Source: Streptomyces sp. NRRL S-455 (GTDB taxonomy: Bacteria > Actinomycetota > Actinomycetes > Streptomycetales > Streptomycetaceae). Taken from it: 64,000 nucleotides of DNA. A model generated the notes under the pieces. That model ran no database searches. It was not told the DNA's origin and worked only from the letters and a program-made list of their open reading frames with translations. The translations under genes and the position numbers were made by a program. The stretch is taken from NCBI RefSeq assembly GCF_000717875.1, contig NZ_JOCT01000005.1, positions 1 to 64,000 of the forward strand, read 5' to 3'. Of this stretch, positions 63,289 to 64,000 are shown one piece after another. Every line of letters starts with the position of its first letter. Positions within the stretch are counted from its first letter, which is position 1.

Positions 63289-63477
63289 ATGCTCACTCCC
63301 CCGCCCCCCATCCGCATCGAGAAGGGCCAAGCCACGGACGAGGAACTGGCCGCCCTCGCGGCCCTGTTGCTCAGCCGTGCCGCCCGGGCCGGCGTCGACG
63401 CGCAGGCGTCCACCCCCGGCACCACCTCCTGGCGCCCCCACCCCTTCCACGCCCCGCACAGCTGGCAGACGCCCTGA
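63289..63477 (+). CDS. Acyl-CoA carboxylase epsilon subunit (AccE-like)
   Basis: A 62-aa protein with the actinobacterial AccE pattern: a short N-terminal strand IRIEKGQATDEELAALAALL, then a helix and a C-terminal WRPHPFHAPHSW. It stabilises or activates the carboxyltransferase encoded 30 bp upstream. CGGAGGTCCC precedes the ATG. It is the last gene of the operon and is followed by a very strong terminator. Confidence 0.85.
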   Translation: MLTPPPPIRIEKGQATDEELAALAALLLSRAARAGVDAQASTPGTTSWRPHPFHAPHSWQTP

Positions 63478-63485
63478 GCGGTGAC

Positions 63486-63544
63486 GCGCCGAAGCGCCGG
63501 ACCGGCCCCCTCCCTCCGAGGCGGCCGGTCCGGCGCTTCGGCGC
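63486..63544 (+). terminator. Strong terminator after accE
   Basis: A perfect 22-bp stem (63486-63507 and 63523-63544) with a 15-nt loop, probably the right end of the cluster. Between 63545 and 63784 I see no gene. Confidence 0.92.
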
Positions 63545-63784
63545 ACCCGACTCCCGCCGGGACACGGGCGTCCCCGTTCACCCGGTCCAGTGCCGCGGCA
63601 GGCAACGTTCGCCCGTTGAGGAGCGGCGTCCGGTGCGTACTCTCGGCGTGCCGGCCGGGCCCCGCTCTCCCAGCCCGCCCCGCCCGGCAGTGGCCAATGA
63701 GAGACGGAAGAACTCGCCGGTGTTCGTCGGCATGCCACCGATCAACCAACTCGCGGTTCGCGGCGAAGCGTTCCGCGAGCCCTC

Positions 63785-64000
63785 CTACGGGAACTGCTTC
63801 TCCTCGCGGCCGATGTCGTCGATCGGGCCGAGGATCGTCCAGCCGGGCCCGAGGGGGCGGGTGGAGCGGAAGCCGTGGGCGTCCGCGTACTCCTCGGCCT
63901 CCTCAGCGGTGTCCTCGGGGGCACGCATGATCGTGTAGCGCGGTGGGTCCTCGTGGTAGAAGCGGTAGAACGTGCGGCCCTCGTCCTTGGCCTGGTAGAG
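63785..64000 (-). CDS. Hypothetical protein, C-terminal part (runs off the window)
   Basis: 71 codons on the minus strand ending in IGREEKQFP-stop, open at the right edge. The sequence has the periodicity of a real gene (YRFYHEDPPRYTIMRAPEDT, then GPGWTILGPIDD). It is rich in aromatic and acidic residues with no motif I can name. It looks like a conserved Streptomyces hypothetical and is convergent with the carboxylase operon. Confidence 0.7.
   Translation of the reverse strand, partial: LYQAKDEGRTFYRFYHEDPPRYTIMRAPEDTAEEAEEYADAHGFRSTRPLGPGWTILGPIDDIGREEKQFP

Overview
The window is high-GC actinobacterial DNA, almost certainly Streptomyces: codon third positions are G/C rich, GTG and TTG starts occur, TTA codons are rare, and the gene families are typical. 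It holds parts of two secondary-metabolite clusters separated by transposase debris.

Region A (1-24.6 kb) is the right-hand part of a calcium-dependent-antibiotic (CDA) type lipopeptide cluster. The end of one NRPS (T-C-A-T-C-A-T-E; A-domain codes read as Gly, then Asn with an E domain) is followed by a terminal NRPS (C-A-T-C-A-T-TE; codes read as 3-methyl-Glu/Glu, then Trp). This matches the ...Gly-D-Asn-mGlu-Trp end of CDA. An alpha/beta hydrolase, a HasP-like kinase, an ABC exporter, AsnO and the hexanoyl-chain genes (ACP, FabF3, HxcO, FabH4) follow. The second epoxidase gene, hcmO, is only a scrambled 5' stub with an internal inverted segment.

Boundary (24.7-25.1 kb): an IS630-type transposase fragment, a truncated His-rich small ORF and a terminator.

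Region B (25.1-63.5 kb) looks like an aliphatic azoxy (valanimycin/elaiomycin-type) cluster. It has a gamma-butyrolactone-type control block (AfsA homologue flanked by two TetR receptors, with perfect 18-bp palindromes in the divergent promoters). It has kinase and MmgE/PrpD genes like VlmJ/VlmK, and a one-module PKS with stand-alone ACP, ligase, luciferase-like oxidoreductase and type II thioesterase. A long plus-strand operon encodes a reductase of the aldehyde dehydrogenase fold, flavin oxygenase, aminotransferase, SRPBCC protein, membrane protein, flavin reductase, diiron protein, KASIII/ACP/KASII and a seryl-tRNA synthetase. A minus-strand block carries FabI, ferredoxin, MFS, desaturase and a DUF2156 tRNA-dependent transferase like VlmA. 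A SARP activator and acyl-CoA carboxylase genes close the cluster.

The proposed logic is: acyl chain to aldehyde, amine and N-hydroxylamine; O-serylation from seryl-tRNA; N-N bond formation; azoxy oxidation; then phosphorylation and elimination of the serine hydroxyl. The most striking object is a 93-nt tRNA-Ser-like gene at 59842-59934. It keeps the acceptor stem, D arm, long variable arm and T arm, but a GNRA-tetraloop hairpin sits where the anticodon arm should be. It has its own SARP-type promoter and terminator, beside the VlmA-like gene and in the same cluster as the SerRS. It could be a dedicated, non-decoding seryl donor. SARP-type boxes (three heptamers at 11-bp period, 8 bp, then a CANNNT -10) recur at five promoters, with a weaker two-heptamer sixth, and tie region B together as one regulon.
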